From contig NZ_JABJVV010000001.1 of assembly GCF_013155545.1 (NCBI RefSeq), forward strand, positions 372,001 through 436,000: a DNA stretch of 64,000 nucleotides, in the 5' to 3' direction. The stretch comes from Caenimonas soli. GTDB lineage: Bacteria > Pseudomonadota > Gammaproteobacteria > Burkholderiales > Burkholderiaceae_C. The notes beneath the pieces were generated by a model. The model made no database searches and was not told the origin of the DNA. It saw only the letters and a program-made list of their open reading frames with translations. The position numbers and the translations under genes were made by a program. Position 1 is the first letter of the stretch. The number at the start of each line of letters is the position of its first letter. Positions 37,982 to 48,298 of this stretch are shown here, piece by piece.

Positions 37982-38779
37982 ATGCTTATGGCAACTTCAA
38001 GACGGACTCTCAACCAGGACCTCCCTCCTCCCAACCTGGCCCTGCTTGCGCTCGAATGCAGGGCGCCGCTCGAATTCGGGGCGCTGCTGCCGGCCTGGCC
38101 GGCGCTGCAGCGAGCACCGCGTGGCGATGGCCACAGCGTGCTCGTGTTTCCCGGCCTGTCGGCCAGCGACGCGACCACTTATCCCCTGCGCGGCTACCTC
38201 ACTTCGCTCGGCTACGCCTGCGAGGGCTGGAGCCAGGGCTTCAACTTCGGCCCGCGTGCCGGCGTGCTAGAGGCTGCCCGGCGCGGACTGGAGCGGGCAT
38301 GCGACGCCAGCGGCTGCAAAGTCAGCCTGATCGGCTGGAGCCTCGGCGGCGTTTATGCGCGCGAGCTGGCCAAGACAGCGCCCCACCTCGTGCGCGACGT
38401 GATCACGATGGGCTCCCCGTTCGCGGGTCCGCCCAAGTCGACCAACGCCTGGCGCATCTATGAGCTGACCAGCGGGCGCAGCATCGAGCACGAGCATGAG
38501 CAGTTCGACCTGCCCACGGCGCCGCCCGTGCCCACCACCAGCGTCTATTCGCGCAGCGACGGCATCGTGGCATGGCAGGGCAGCGTGCAGCAGCCCGACC
38601 ATGGCCAGACCGAGAACATCGAGGTCGTTGCCAGCCATATCGGCCTGGGCCTGAACCCCAGCGCCTGGTGGGCGGTGGCCGACCGCCTGGCCCAGCCCGA
38701 AGGGCAGTGGCGGCCGTTCGACCGGACTGGGCTCTACGGATTGAAGAGCTTCATCTATCCGGATCCGAATCGGGGCTGA
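37982..38779 (+). CDS. Alpha/beta hydrolase, lipase-like
   Basis: 265 residues, no signal peptide. Nucleophile elbow IGWSLGGVYARELA with Ser120, probable acid Asp193 in YSRSDGIVAW and His219 in ASHIGLGLNP. The oxyanion region VFPGLSASDATTYPLRGYL precedes. The TxGSPF segment after the nucleophile is common in bacterial lipases and esterases. Placed 178 bp after the WS/DGAT gene on the same strand, it may hydrolyse the stored esters; substrate is not proven. An earlier start is not supported by any Shine-Dalgarno. Confidence 0.8.
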   Translation: MLMATSRRTLNQDLPPPNLALLALECRAPLEFGALLPAWPALQRAPRGDGHSVLVFPGLSASDATTYPLRGYLTSLGYACEGWSQGFNFGPRAGVLEAARRGLERACDASGCKVSLIGWSLGGVYARELAKTAPHLVRDVITMGSPFAGPPKSTNAWRIYELTSGRSIEHEHEQFDLPTAPPVPTTSVYSRSDGIVAWQGSVQQPDHGQTENIEVVASHIGLGLNPSAWWAVADRLAQPEGQWRPFDRTGLYGLKSFIYPDPNRG

Positions 38780-38857
38780 TCCGCGCCGGAACGGGCCGAC
38801 ACCGGTACGACCGCCACACTGACACCGACGTCGGCGCACCCAGGGCTGAATGGCGCC

Positions 38858-39121
38858 ATGAAAGCGCCTTTCATGCCCAACAGGAAGCTGATCCGCCGCG
38901 AGCACGTCGACTCCACAGCGCTGCGCAGCGTGGGCTATGACGCCCAGCGCGCGGTGCTACAGGTCGAGTTGTTGGAAGGCGCGATATACGACTACCTGGG
39001 CGTTCCGGCAGAAGAATACGCAGCGTTCATGAAAGCCGGTTCCAAAGGCCGGTACTACAGTCGCGTCTTCAAGCCGAAGGGCTACCAGCCGTATCTGGTC
39101 CGCGAGCGAGCCACGGCCTGA
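38858..39121 (+). CDS. KTSC-domain protein
   Basis: 87 residues, cytoplasmic. Nearly the whole length is a KTSC domain: HVDSTALRSVGYDAQRAVLQ, GAIYDYLGVPAEEYAAFMKA and GRYYSRVFKPKGYQPYLV. The domain is named after residues of a conserved motif in small bacterial and phage proteins and fused to lysyl-tRNA synthetase in some species; its function is not established. Start at residue 1 or at Met6 (MPNRKL) are both possible. Convergent with ppa. Confidence 0.78.
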   Translation: MKAPFMPNRKLIRREHVDSTALRSVGYDAQRAVLQVELLEGAIYDYLGVPAEEYAAFMKAGSKGRYYSRVFKPKGYQPYLVRERATA

Positions 39122-39128
39122 TCCGGCT

Positions 39129-39665
39129 TCAACCGTGCTGCTTCCTGTAGTTCTCGATGCCGTCGAGGACTTCTTTGCGCGCCGATTCAGGGCCTTCCCA
39201 GCCGAGGATCTTGACCCACTTGCCCGGCTCCAGGTCCTTGTAGTGCTCGAAGAAGTGCGCAATGGTCTTCAGGCGCAGCGGGTTCATGTCTTCCGGCTTT
39301 TGCCAGTGCGTGTAGATCGAGAGGATCTTGTCGGTGGGCACGGCCAGCACCTTGCCATCCTGGCCGGCTTCGTCTTCCATCTTCAGGATGCCGATCGGCC
39401 GGCACGTGACGACCACGCCGGGAATCAATGGCACGGGCGTGATCACCAGCACGTCCACCGGGTCGCCGTCACCGCTGATGGTCTTGGGCACGTAGCCGTA
39501 GTTGGTGGGGTAGTGCATGGCCGTGCTCATGAAACGGTCCACGAAGATGGCGCCCGATTCCTTGTCCACTTCGTATTTCACGGGATCCGCGTTCATCGGT
39601 ATCTCGATGATCACGTTGAAAGAGTCGGGAACGTTTTTGCCAGGGGATACTTTGTCGAGAGACAT
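39129..39665 (-). CDS. ppa: Inorganic pyrophosphatase, soluble family I
   Basis: Hydrolyses pyrophosphate in the cytoplasm. 178 residues from the ATG giving [19 protein letters not shown]; a longer in-frame reading without family similarity is rejected. The metal and substrate residues are in [38 protein letters not shown] and the signature [11 protein letters not shown]. It is transcribed away from the membrane pyrophosphatase gene hppA, 230 bp apart, so two different pyrophosphatases share one control region. Confidence 0.95.
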   Translation of the reverse strand: MSLDKVSPGKNVPDSFNVIIEIPMNADPVKYEVDKESGAIFVDRFMSTAMHYPTNYGYVPKTISGDGDPVDVLVITPVPLIPGVVVTCRPIGILKMEDEAGQDGKVLAVPTDKILSIYTHWQKPEDMNPLRLKTIAHFFEHYKDLEPGKWVKILGWEGPESARKEVLDGIENYRKQHG

Positions 39666-39837
39666 GGTTCTTTTGGGTGATAAGAATGAGACGACAGGCC
39701 TAGGATTAACCCTGATTTTACTTTCGCCAGCCTTGCTTTCCTGCGGATGACGCGAATCCGTCACAAGTTTGCCCGTATATTTCGCCGGTTGGCCAATCGT
39801 CTCCGCCCGTTGGGGAGCAACGAGGAAGCAACGCAGC

Positions 39838-39862
39838 GGGGGCACCGCTTGCGTTAGCCCCC
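39838..39862 (+). other. GC hairpin in the hppA leader
   Basis: GGGGGC (39838-39843) and GCCCCC (39857-39862) flank a 13-base loop, 34 bp before the hppA ATG. There is no U-run, so it is not a typical terminator. It may be leftover repeat sequence. Confidence 0.4.
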
Positions 39863-39895
39863 TCCAAGCGAAACAACGTTCAGGAGAAGCAATAA

Positions 39896-42034
<2,139 letters not shown>

Positions 42035-42051
42035 GGCTCTCGCCTCTCAAG

Positions 42052-42080
42052 AAGAAAGGCCCGCATCGCGGGCCTTTCTT
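42052..42080. terminator. Bidirectional-looking terminator between hppA and the TetR gene
   Basis: AAGAAAGGCCCGC (42052-42064) and GCGGGCCTTTCTT (42068-42080) form a perfect 13-base-pair stem with a three-base loop. The A-run and T-run at its ends suit termination on both strands, serving hppA and the convergent TetR gene. Confidence 0.9.
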
Positions 42081-42089
42081 CATGGGGCG

Positions 42090-42692
42090 TCAGGCGCCGG
42101 CTTCGGTGACTGCCCGCAACAGCTGGCTGGAGGGCTCCACCAGTTCGAGCAACTGGCCCACACGGTCCTGCTCGATATATTCCAGGATGAGCTCGTTGAT
42201 GCCGCCCACCACCGCCATCGCCATACCGGGGGAAAGCGGCACGGCGCGCTTGCGGCCCGCTTCGCCGCCATTGACGACGGTCAGCATGAAGTCGGCGATC
42301 TCGCGGTTCACGCGGCGTCGCGACGCCAGGCCTTCGGTGCCCAGCCCGAGGATCTCGATGAACAAGGTCCGCATCAGCACCGGGTTCTGCTGCATGCACC
42401 CCAGGTACGCCGACAGCGCATGCTCCACCTGGGTCTGCCATTCGTGCTGCGGGTCGATCGAGTCGCGCAGCACTTTCAGGGCGGTGCGGCTCGATGCCTC
42501 GTACAGCGCGATCAGGCACTCCGCCTTCGTGGAGAAATGCTCGTAGAAAGTCCTGCGCGAGACGCTGGCTTCACGCACGATGTCGGCGATCGTCGTGTCT
42601 GCATAGCCCTTGGCCGCGACCGCGTGAGCCATGCCTTCGAACAGGCGATGCCTGTGCTCGTGAACCTCTGTTTGCGTTTCCATTTCGACCAT
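42090..42692 (-). CDS. TetR/AcrR-family repressor
   Basis: 200 residues. N-terminal helix-turn-helix (about 18-65) with YADTTIADIVREASVSRRTF and YEHFSTKAECLIALYE, typical for TetR. The C-terminal ligand domain has no obvious family name. It is divergent from a metal-dependent hydrolase and an aldehyde dehydrogenase; the gap contains two GGTAC-N6-GTACC palindromes, one of them wrapped around a -35 box, so it very likely represses that pair and itself. The inducer is presumably a substrate of those enzymes. Confidence 0.88.
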   Translation of the reverse strand: MVEMETQTEVHEHRHRLFEGMAHAVAAKGYADTTIADIVREASVSRRTFYEHFSTKAECLIALYEASSRTALKVLRDSIDPQHEWQTQVEHALSAYLGCMQQNPVLMRTLFIEILGLGTEGLASRRRVNREIADFMLTVVNGGEAGRKRAVPLSPGMAMAVVGGINELILEYIEQDRVGQLLELVEPSSQLLRAVTEAGA

Positions 42693-42719
42693 GCGCCGAT
42701 TTTCAGGCTGTTGCGGCTA

Positions 42720-42735
42720 GGTACTTGACAGTACC
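42720..42735. promoter_or_regulatory. TetR-type operator 1, overlapping the -35 box
   Basis: GGTAC-TTGACA-GTACC, perfect inverted repeat. The six-base centre is itself the consensus -35 hexamer of the rightward promoter. Confidence 0.8.
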
Positions 42736-42753
42736 CCATAGTGAGCCCATGAT
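42725..42753 (+). promoter_or_regulatory. Promoter of the hydrolase-aldehyde dehydrogenase genes
   Basis: TTGACA (42725-42730), a 17-base spacer, then CATGAT (42748-42753), four of six matching the -10 consensus. The ATG of the hydrolase lies 45 bp downstream. Confidence 0.65.
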
Positions 42754-42759
42754 ATGTAC

Positions 42760-42775
42760 GGTACTTATCGGTACC
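42760..42775. promoter_or_regulatory. TetR-type operator 2, at the expected transcription start
   Basis: GGTAC-TTATCG-GTACC, same arms as operator 1, with centres 40 bp apart. It lies just downstream of the -10 box, where a bound repressor blocks RNA polymerase. Confidence 0.8.
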
Positions 42776-42797
42776 AGCACTGCCCGGAGTCTTGGGA

Positions 42798-43622
42798 ATG
42801 ACCGATCTCGTTGTCCGCCGCCTGCTGATCGACATGGAGGCGCCGATCGCGCGCCACTGGTGTGGCGGCGATGCTTTTCGCTCCGCGTTGTTCAACGCCC
42901 TGTCCATGAGTTTTCCCGTGGGCGAGCAATTCTTCATCGATTCCGTGCGCAATGGCTTCAAGGCCTTGCCCGCGGACCGGCAGGAGCGCTTTCGCGCGGA
43001 GGTGCAGGGCTTCGTCGGCCAGGAGGCGACCCACAGGCGCTTGCATGCCCTGTTCAATGGGCACCTGGAGAAGTTGGGCCTGGTCAACGACTGGGCGCCC
43101 CGCGCGGCCCAGCGCCTGAAGCTGCTCGATGGCGCCGACCCGCGCCACGCATTGGCCATCACCGCGGCCAACGAGCATTTCACGGCGATCATGGCCGACT
43201 GGATGCTGCGTAACGCCGATCTTCTTGGCAGCGACGACAAGCGGCTGACGACCTTGTGGCTGTGGCACAGCGCCGAAGAGTCGGAGCACAAGAGCACGGC
43301 GTTCGACCTTTACCAGGCGCTGGACGGCAGCCACGAATGGCGCATCACCTGGTTCCGCCGGGTCACCACCATCTTCCTGGGCGATACCCTGCGGCAGACC
43401 GTGAACAACCTCCGGCACGATGGCACGCTCTGGAAGTGGAGCACCTGGAAGAGCGCGGCCTCCTACCTGTTCGGCAAGCGCGGCCTGATTCGCCTGACCT
43501 ACAAGCCCTGGCGCGAGTACCTCCGCCGCGACTTCCACCCCAGCCACCAGGACAGCAGCCCGTCACAGCACTGGCTGGCCGAGCACAGCGACCGGTACAC
43601 CCCGGTTGGCGCCGGCGCATAG
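42798..43622 (+). CDS. Predicted metal-dependent hydrolase (COG3687 type)
   Basis: 274 residues from the ATG after GGGA; a TTG two codons earlier is the only other choice. Helical protein with His and Glu residues in GQEATHRRLH, ITAANEHFTAIMADWML and LWHSAEESEHKSTAFD, the pattern of the metal-binding family listed as predicted metal-dependent hydrolases; the spacing also recalls ferritin-like diiron proteins. Function is unproven. It lies in a TetR-controlled pair with an aldehyde dehydrogenase, which points to detoxification or use of an alcohol, aldehyde or hydrocarbon-derived compound. Confidence 0.8.
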   Translation: MTDLVVRRLLIDMEAPIARHWCGGDAFRSALFNALSMSFPVGEQFFIDSVRNGFKALPADRQERFRAEVQGFVGQEATHRRLHALFNGHLEKLGLVNDWAPRAAQRLKLLDGADPRHALAITAANEHFTAIMADWMLRNADLLGSDDKRLTTLWLWHSAEESEHKSTAFDLYQALDGSHEWRITWFRRVTTIFLGDTLRQTVNNLRHDGTLWKWSTWKSAASYLFGKRGLIRLTYKPWREYLRRDFHPSHQDSSPSQHWLAEHSDRYTPVGAGA

Positions 43623-43667
43623 CCCAACCCCCAAGCCGGGGCTACGGCTTTCGCGCAGAATGGCGGC

Positions 43668-45101
43668 ATGCAATTTCACTACGTCGCCAACGCCACCCTC
43701 GCCTCTTCTTCCGGCCGCACGATTCCCGTGATCGACCCCTCGGACGGCCAGCCGTTCGATGAACTGCAACGCGGCACCGCCGACGACATAGCGGTCGCCG
43801 TGCGGGCGGCTCGCCATTGCTACGACTCGGTATGGAGCAAACTCAGCGCGGCAGAGCGCGGCCGCTTGCTGATGCGCCTGTCGAACAAGGTCGCTGAACA
43901 CGCCGATGAGTTGGCGGCGCTGGAACAGCGCGACTGCGGCAAGCCCACCAAGCAGGCCCGCGCCGACGCCTTGGCCCTGGTGCGCTACTTCGAGTTCTAC
44001 GCCGGCGCCTGCGACAAGCTGCATGGCCACACCATTCCCTATCTGGACGGCTACAGCGTGTTCACCTGGCGCGAGCCGCATGGCGTCACCGGGCACATCA
44101 TTCCCTGGAACTACCCGATGCAGATCTTCGGGCGCAGCGTGGGCGGTGCGTTGGCCGCGGGCAATGTCTGCGTGGTCAAGCCGTCGGAAGACGCCTGCCT
44201 GTCGCTGATCCGGGTGGCCCAGCTCGCGGCGGAAGTCGGATTCCCGGCCGGCGCCATCAACATCATCACGGGCTTCGGCCACGAAGTGGGCGATGCGCTC
44301 GCGCGCAACGAGGGCATCGATCACATCAGCTTCACCGGCAGCCCCAGCGTCGGGACCCTCATCCAGCAAGTGGCCGCGCAGCGCCACTGCCCGGTCACGC
44401 TGGAGCTTGGCGGCAAGAGCCCGCAGATCATCTTCGCCGACGCCGACCTCGACGCCGCACTGCCAATGGTCATCAACGCCATCGTCCAGAACGCGGGCCA
44501 GACCTGCTCTGCCGGATCGCGCCTGCTCGTCGAGCAATCCATCTACGAGCCCCTGCTGGAGCGCCTGGGCAGCGCCTTCGAGAACCTGCGCGTGGGCCCG
44601 GCGCTGATGGACCTGGACGTCGGTCCGCTGATCCGCGCGAGCCAGCAGCAGCGGGTCTGGGATTTCCTGTCGGACGCCCACGTGGCAGGCATTGCCACCG
44701 TGGCCCAGGGGCAAGTGGTCGAGGAGGCGCCCGAGACCGGCTACTACCAGGCGCCCACGCTGCTGCGCGACGTTCCGGTCGGCCACCGTTTGGCGCAAGA
44801 GGAAGTTTTCGGGCCCGTTCTCGCTTCCATGAGCTTCAAGGACGAAGACCAGGCGGTCGAACTGGCCAATGCCACACAGTTCGGCCTGGTGGCCGGCATC
44901 TGGACGCGTGACGGCGGCAGGCAGCTGCGAATGGCCAAGCGCGTCAGGAGCGGCCAGGTCTTCATCAACAACTACGGCGCAGCCGGCGGCGTGGAACTGC
45001 CCTTCGGCGGCGTCAAGTCCTCAGGCTACGGCCGCGAGAAGGGCTTTGAAGCGCTGTACGGCTTCACCACGCTCAAGACCGTGGCGATCCGGCACGGGTG
45101 A
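43668..45101 (+). CDS. NAD(P)-dependent aldehyde dehydrogenase, betaine-aldehyde-dehydrogenase-like
   Basis: Oxidises an aldehyde to the acid. 477 residues, usual length. Cofactor segment HIIPWNYPMQIFGRSVGGALAAGN is typical, with catalytic Glu246 in VTLELGGKSPQI and catalytic Cys280 in NAGQTCSAGSR; YGAAGGVELPFGGVKSSGYGREKG closes the fold. It starts 45 bp after the hydrolase gene and is probably transcribed from the same TetR-controlled promoter. The aldehyde is unknown; gamma-aminobutyraldehyde, betaine aldehyde and aliphatic aldehydes are all used in this family. Confidence 0.9.
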   Translation: MQFHYVANATLASSSGRTIPVIDPSDGQPFDELQRGTADDIAVAVRAARHCYDSVWSKLSAAERGRLLMRLSNKVAEHADELAALEQRDCGKPTKQARADALALVRYFEFYAGACDKLHGHTIPYLDGYSVFTWREPHGVTGHIIPWNYPMQIFGRSVGGALAAGNVCVVKPSEDACLSLIRVAQLAAEVGFPAGAINIITGFGHEVGDALARNEGIDHISFTGSPSVGTLIQQVAAQRHCPVTLELGGKSPQIIFADADLDAALPMVINAIVQNAGQTCSAGSRLLVEQSIYEPLLERLGSAFENLRVGPALMDLDVGPLIRASQQQRVWDFLSDAHVAGIATVAQGQVVEEAPETGYYQAPTLLRDVPVGHRLAQEEVFGPVLASMSFKDEDQAVELANATQFGLVAGIWTRDGGRQLRMAKRVRSGQVFINNYGAAGGVELPFGGVKSSGYGREKGFEALYGFTTLKTVAIRHG

Positions 45102-45117
45102 GTACGGCAGCTGTAGA

Positions 45118-45714
45118 TCAGCCCTTGATCTGCGCCGTCTTCACGAGCGCCTCCGCCTTCGGCAGGAGGCGCGGGAAGAAGGCCAGACGAGGTGCGACGA
45201 ATGTCGCGGCGAACATCTCGTCCTTGCGGACACAGACCCAGCCGACACCATGCAGCTGCACGTCATCCGACTTGCGGGCGACGGCGAACTCGAAGCGCAC
45301 ACCCTTTTCCCCGGCAAAGACCGAGGGCTCGACCTTGGTGACCTTCACCACCGAACCATCCACGGAATACAGCACCTCGAACAATTTCACCAACTGATCC
45401 GCCGGCATTCCCGCCGCAAAGGTCGGGACGCGCGCTTCTTTCTGCCCTGCGGGAACGTAGCCGCCTGGTTTGGCCATTAGCGCCTGACCCGGCTTGATGG
45501 CGGCCCAGAGCCGGAGGTGGTCGAGCGTCGTACCCTCCTGGGTCCACATCTCGTAGGGCTCCGCGGTGTTGCCGTTCGGATATTTCATCTTGTTCCACGC
45601 GTCGGTTACCTTGACCGCCAGGCGCTGGTTGACCACATGGTCGCCTTCCACCTTGGTGATGGTGCTGCAGGCCGCGAGCGAGAGAGCCAGCAACAGAACA
45701 AGTATTTTTTTCAT
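45118..45714 (-). CDS. Lipoprotein of the duplicated M48 module, copy 1 (gene C1)
   Basis: 198 residues. Start at MKKILVLLLALSLAAC, a lipoprotein signal with lipobox LAAC. The mature part shares most of its length with gene C2: VEGDHVVNQRLAVKV, WTQEGTTLDHLRLW, VFAGEKGVRFEF and FAATFVAPRLAFFPRLLP. No known domain was recognised. It is the last gene of the first module; its start overlaps the protease stop (ATGA). A partner or substrate of the protease at the outer membrane is the natural guess, without direct evidence. Confidence 0.75.
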   Translation of the reverse strand: MKKILVLLLALSLAACSTITKVEGDHVVNQRLAVKVTDAWNKMKYPNGNTAEPYEMWTQEGTTLDHLRLWAAIKPGQALMAKPGGYVPAGQKEARVPTFAAGMPADQLVKLFEVLYSVDGSVVKVTKVEPSVFAGEKGVRFEFAVARKSDDVQLHGVGWVCVRKDEMFAATFVAPRLAFFPRLLPKAEALVKTAQIKG

Positions 45715-46910
45715 GGTTTCAACTCGGAAATGAAGGTTTTGATCAGGCCGGAATCGGGTGCGTCGGGCCACAAGGCGAGATATTTGTCGAATGCTTGCAC
45801 GGCGCTCGCGGCGTCGGAACGTTGCCTGTGTACCAGCCCCAGGGCACGGAATGCCTCTGCCGGCGCGGGCTGCAGGGCGGTAGCTTGCAGCAGATCGCCA
45901 AGCGAGCGCTCCAGATCATTCTTGCCCGCCCGCAGCCGCAGCACTTCGCCGCGGGCATAAAGTACTTGGGCATCCTGCGGTTGGGACGCCAGCATCCGAT
46001 CGAAAAGGACCAGGCTTTCCTCGTACTGGCCGCGGCGCATCTCGTCCTCCAGCCAGCCAAGGCGATGCGGCGTAATGACGGCCCGGAACTCCCCGGCAGC
46101 CAACACGCCCGGCACCTCTCCCGCCAGTTTAAGCAGATCGTCTCTGCGATTTTCAGTGGGAGGGTGCGTCGCCATCATCAGGCTGCGTTTGCCCGCATCC
46201 TCGCCCCCCTTGATCTTCAATTCGCCGAGCAGGTTGTCCCAGATCTGTGCAGCCTGCCGGCCGTCGTAGCCGGCCCGCTGCATGAGTTGCATCCCCAGCT
46301 GATCGGCGCGCGATTCCTGTTCGCGCGAAAAACTGAACAAGCCGGCCAGCACGCCAAGTTGGCCAATCACGCCCACCAGACCGAAGAGACCAAGGAACTG
46401 CGCAACCGCAGCACGGTCCTTGGTGCTGCGAAGCCGCTCGAGCGTATGGCGTTCGAGGTAGTGGGCCATCTCATGGGCCACTACGGCGGCCAGCTGCGCT
46501 TCGTTCTCGACTCGCAGCAGCAAACCGCTCCAGACCTGCATCATTCCATTGGGTGCCATCGACGCATTGAACAAGGGCGTGCGCACCGCATGCACGCGCA
46601 CGTCCACGCAGTGATCGCCCGCCAAGCGGCAGGTCAGGTTCGACAGGTACTTGGCCAGAGCGGGATCTCGAATCACGGAAGAACTGCGCCGCAAGCGAGT
46701 CTCCTCCCGGTCCATCAGGGTCCAGAGGCCGCCTTCATCGGTTTCCAGACCCGGACGCGCAAAGCGCGCGGGCAGCAGGCTGGCCGGCGGCGCCGCTGCA
46801 GCCGGCTGGGCAAATGCCGGGACCTGCGGCAGCAGCAAGGCTCCGAGCCCAAGGCAATGCTTGCAGGTAGATTCCAGGAAGCCCCGCCGGTTTTGCGGCG
46901 ACGCAGTCAT
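45711..46910 (-). CDS. M48-family zinc metalloprotease with C-terminal TPR-like repeats, copy 1 (gene B1)
   Basis: 399 residues. Zinc site HEMAH (His146, Glu147, His150) with third ligand Glu199 in EQESRAD. A hydrophobic segment (about 171-193) lies between them, as in BepA/YfgC-type proteases. The C-terminal third (about 285-395) is TPR-like: EESLVLFDRMLASQPQDAQ, YARGEVLRLRAG, ALQPAPAEAFRALGLVHRQ, AFDKYLALWPDAPDSG. The N-terminus NRRGFLESTCKHCLGLGALLL looks like a twin-arginine signal containing a CxxC pair. BepA relatives trim or help assemble outer-membrane proteins. Start overlaps A1; stop overlaps C1. Confidence 0.85.
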   Translation of the reverse strand: MTASPQNRRGFLESTCKHCLGLGALLLPQVPAFAQPAAAAPPASLLPARFARPGLETDEGGLWTLMDREETRLRRSSSVIRDPALAKYLSNLTCRLAGDHCVDVRVHAVRTPLFNASMAPNGMMQVWSGLLLRVENEAQLAAVVAHEMAHYLERHTLERLRSTKDRAAVAQFLGLFGLVGVIGQLGVLAGLFSFSREQESRADQLGMQLMQRAGYDGRQAAQIWDNLLGELKIKGGEDAGKRSLMMATHPPTENRRDDLLKLAGEVPGVLAAGEFRAVITPHRLGWLEDEMRRGQYEESLVLFDRMLASQPQDAQVLYARGEVLRLRAGKNDLERSLGDLLQATALQPAPAEAFRALGLVHRQRSDAASAVQAFDKYLALWPDAPDSGLIKTFISELKP

Positions 46911-47620
46911 CGAGCGGCGGGAAAGCTCTTGAGCAGCGCGTCCAGCGTCTCGCCAGCGGGACCGGCTTCCCGCAGGTCACCCGCAGCACGACGCAAATCG
47001 TTGAACCAGACCACTCGGCCCGTGTTCAGGTCCACTAGCGACGCGTAGCCAATTTGCGCGCCGCCTGCTATACCTACGCCCAGCACAGCCATCACAAGCA
47101 TGGCAGCCTTGCGCTCGTTGCTGGCGTAGCTGTCGCGGATCCAGGTGAACAGCGCATAGTCGGCGCCAGTTTTTGCTTTCAGGGGGTTCACAGCCTCGCC
47201 CATCGACCAGTCGAGCCTGTCGTTCTTGGTCGGCAGGCTATTGATGCCGCCCATCATGTGGTGCAAGAAAATGGATTGGGCTACAGCCCCATGGAGATTG
47301 TTGATTTCCGCGAGTTCGTCCAGATCTCGCTCGGTAAGCTGGACCACGTTAGCGCCCATTTGCTCGCGACGAGAAATCAGCCCCGCCAGGAAATGCCGCT
47401 GCGCGGCTTCGGTCCAGTCTGCCCGGGGCTCCGATACACCGCCGGCGCTGATGGAGAAGAGCTCCATATCGGCCGGAACAATGACAAGCTTGGAGCCTGC
47501 GGGGCGATTGCTGAAGCCCGGCGCGAGATTGCGCGAACTCTGGGCCTGGACGCCGGCGGCTGACAGCGCCGCAACCAAGATCACCGCGCGCAACGCGGAA
47601 TGAGTAAATGACTTCTTCAT
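46907..47620 (-). CDS. Secreted protein of unknown function in the M48 module, copy 1 (gene A1)
   Basis: 237 residues from Met giving MKKSFTHSALRAVILVAALSAAGVQA, a signal peptide cleaved before QSSRN. Conserved with A2 over the whole length: RPAGSKLVIVPADMELFSIS, KTGADYALFTWIRD, ASNERKAAMLVMAVLGVGIAGG and SLVDLNTGRVVWFNDLRR. A hydrophobic stretch near residue 180 could be membrane-associated. The motif order faintly recalls CsgG-like or GNA1162-like lipoprotein domains that report a value per call, but I cannot assign a family. First gene of module 1, overlapping the protease start (ATGA). Confidence 0.75.
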   Translation of the reverse strand: MKKSFTHSALRAVILVAALSAAGVQAQSSRNLAPGFSNRPAGSKLVIVPADMELFSISAGGVSEPRADWTEAAQRHFLAGLISRREQMGANVVQLTERDLDELAEINNLHGAVAQSIFLHHMMGGINSLPTKNDRLDWSMGEAVNPLKAKTGADYALFTWIRDSYASNERKAAMLVMAVLGVGIAGGAQIGYASLVDLNTGRVVWFNDLRRAAGDLREAGPAGETLDALLKSFPAAR

Positions 47621-47704
47621 ATGCCCCCGTCCTCCGTGTAACGGATTGTAGGAGCCAATCACCCTGCTCAGCCGTGGTGTTGCGCAAATACAGCGGATGT
47701 CTTG

Positions 47705-48298
47705 TCAGCCCCTTATTCGCGCGGTCTTGACCACGGCCTCGGCCATCGGCAGAAGCTTCTGGAAAAACGCCAGCCGCGGCGCGGCGAAGGTGGCCGCGAA
47801 CAGTTCGTCCTTGTGTACTGCGGCCCAGCCAACACCCTTGAGCGTGACGTCGTCGGCCCGGCGCGCAAGGGTGAACTCGAAGCGCACGCCCTTCTCTCCC
47901 GCGAAGACGGTGGGCTCCACGCGCGTGATGGTCACCGCGCCTTCGTTCGCGTAAAGGGCTTCGAACAGGCTCACCAGCTTGTCGGGCGGCAGTCCCGCCG
48001 TGAAGGTGGGATAGCGCGGATCCTTCTCGCCGGGCGAGCGGAACAGCACCGTGGGCTTGGCGACCAGGGCCTTGCCCGACTTCACGCCGCCCCACAGGCG
48101 CAGGTGGTCCAGCGGAATCCCTTCCTGGGTCCAGATGTCGTAGGGCCCTTTTTCCCAGGGATCGGTCACCTTGTTCCAGGCGTCAGGGACGGTGACAACC
48201 AGCTTGTTGTTGACGACCTGGTCACCTTCCACCTTGGCGATCGACGTGCAAGCCGAAATCAACAGGACGAGCACCAGCGTGACCAGCGTCTTCATCAT
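47705..48298 (-). CDS. Lipoprotein of the duplicated M48 module, copy 2 (gene C2)
   Basis: 197 residues. Lipoprotein signal MMKTLVTLVLVLLISAC with lipobox ISAC. Paralogue of C1, sharing KVEGDQVVNNKLVV, WTQEGIPLDHLRLW, VFAGEKGVRFEFTLARR and PRLAFFQKLLPMAEA. It ends module 2, 84 bp before gene A1, so all six genes could be read from one message. Nothing in it resembles a catalytic site. Confidence 0.75.
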   Translation of the reverse strand: MMKTLVTLVLVLLISACTSIAKVEGDQVVNNKLVVTVPDAWNKVTDPWEKGPYDIWTQEGIPLDHLRLWGGVKSGKALVAKPTVLFRSPGEKDPRYPTFTAGLPPDKLVSLFEALYANEGAVTITRVEPTVFAGEKGVRFEFTLARRADDVTLKGVGWAAVHKDELFAATFAAPRLAFFQKLLPMAEAVVKTARIRG

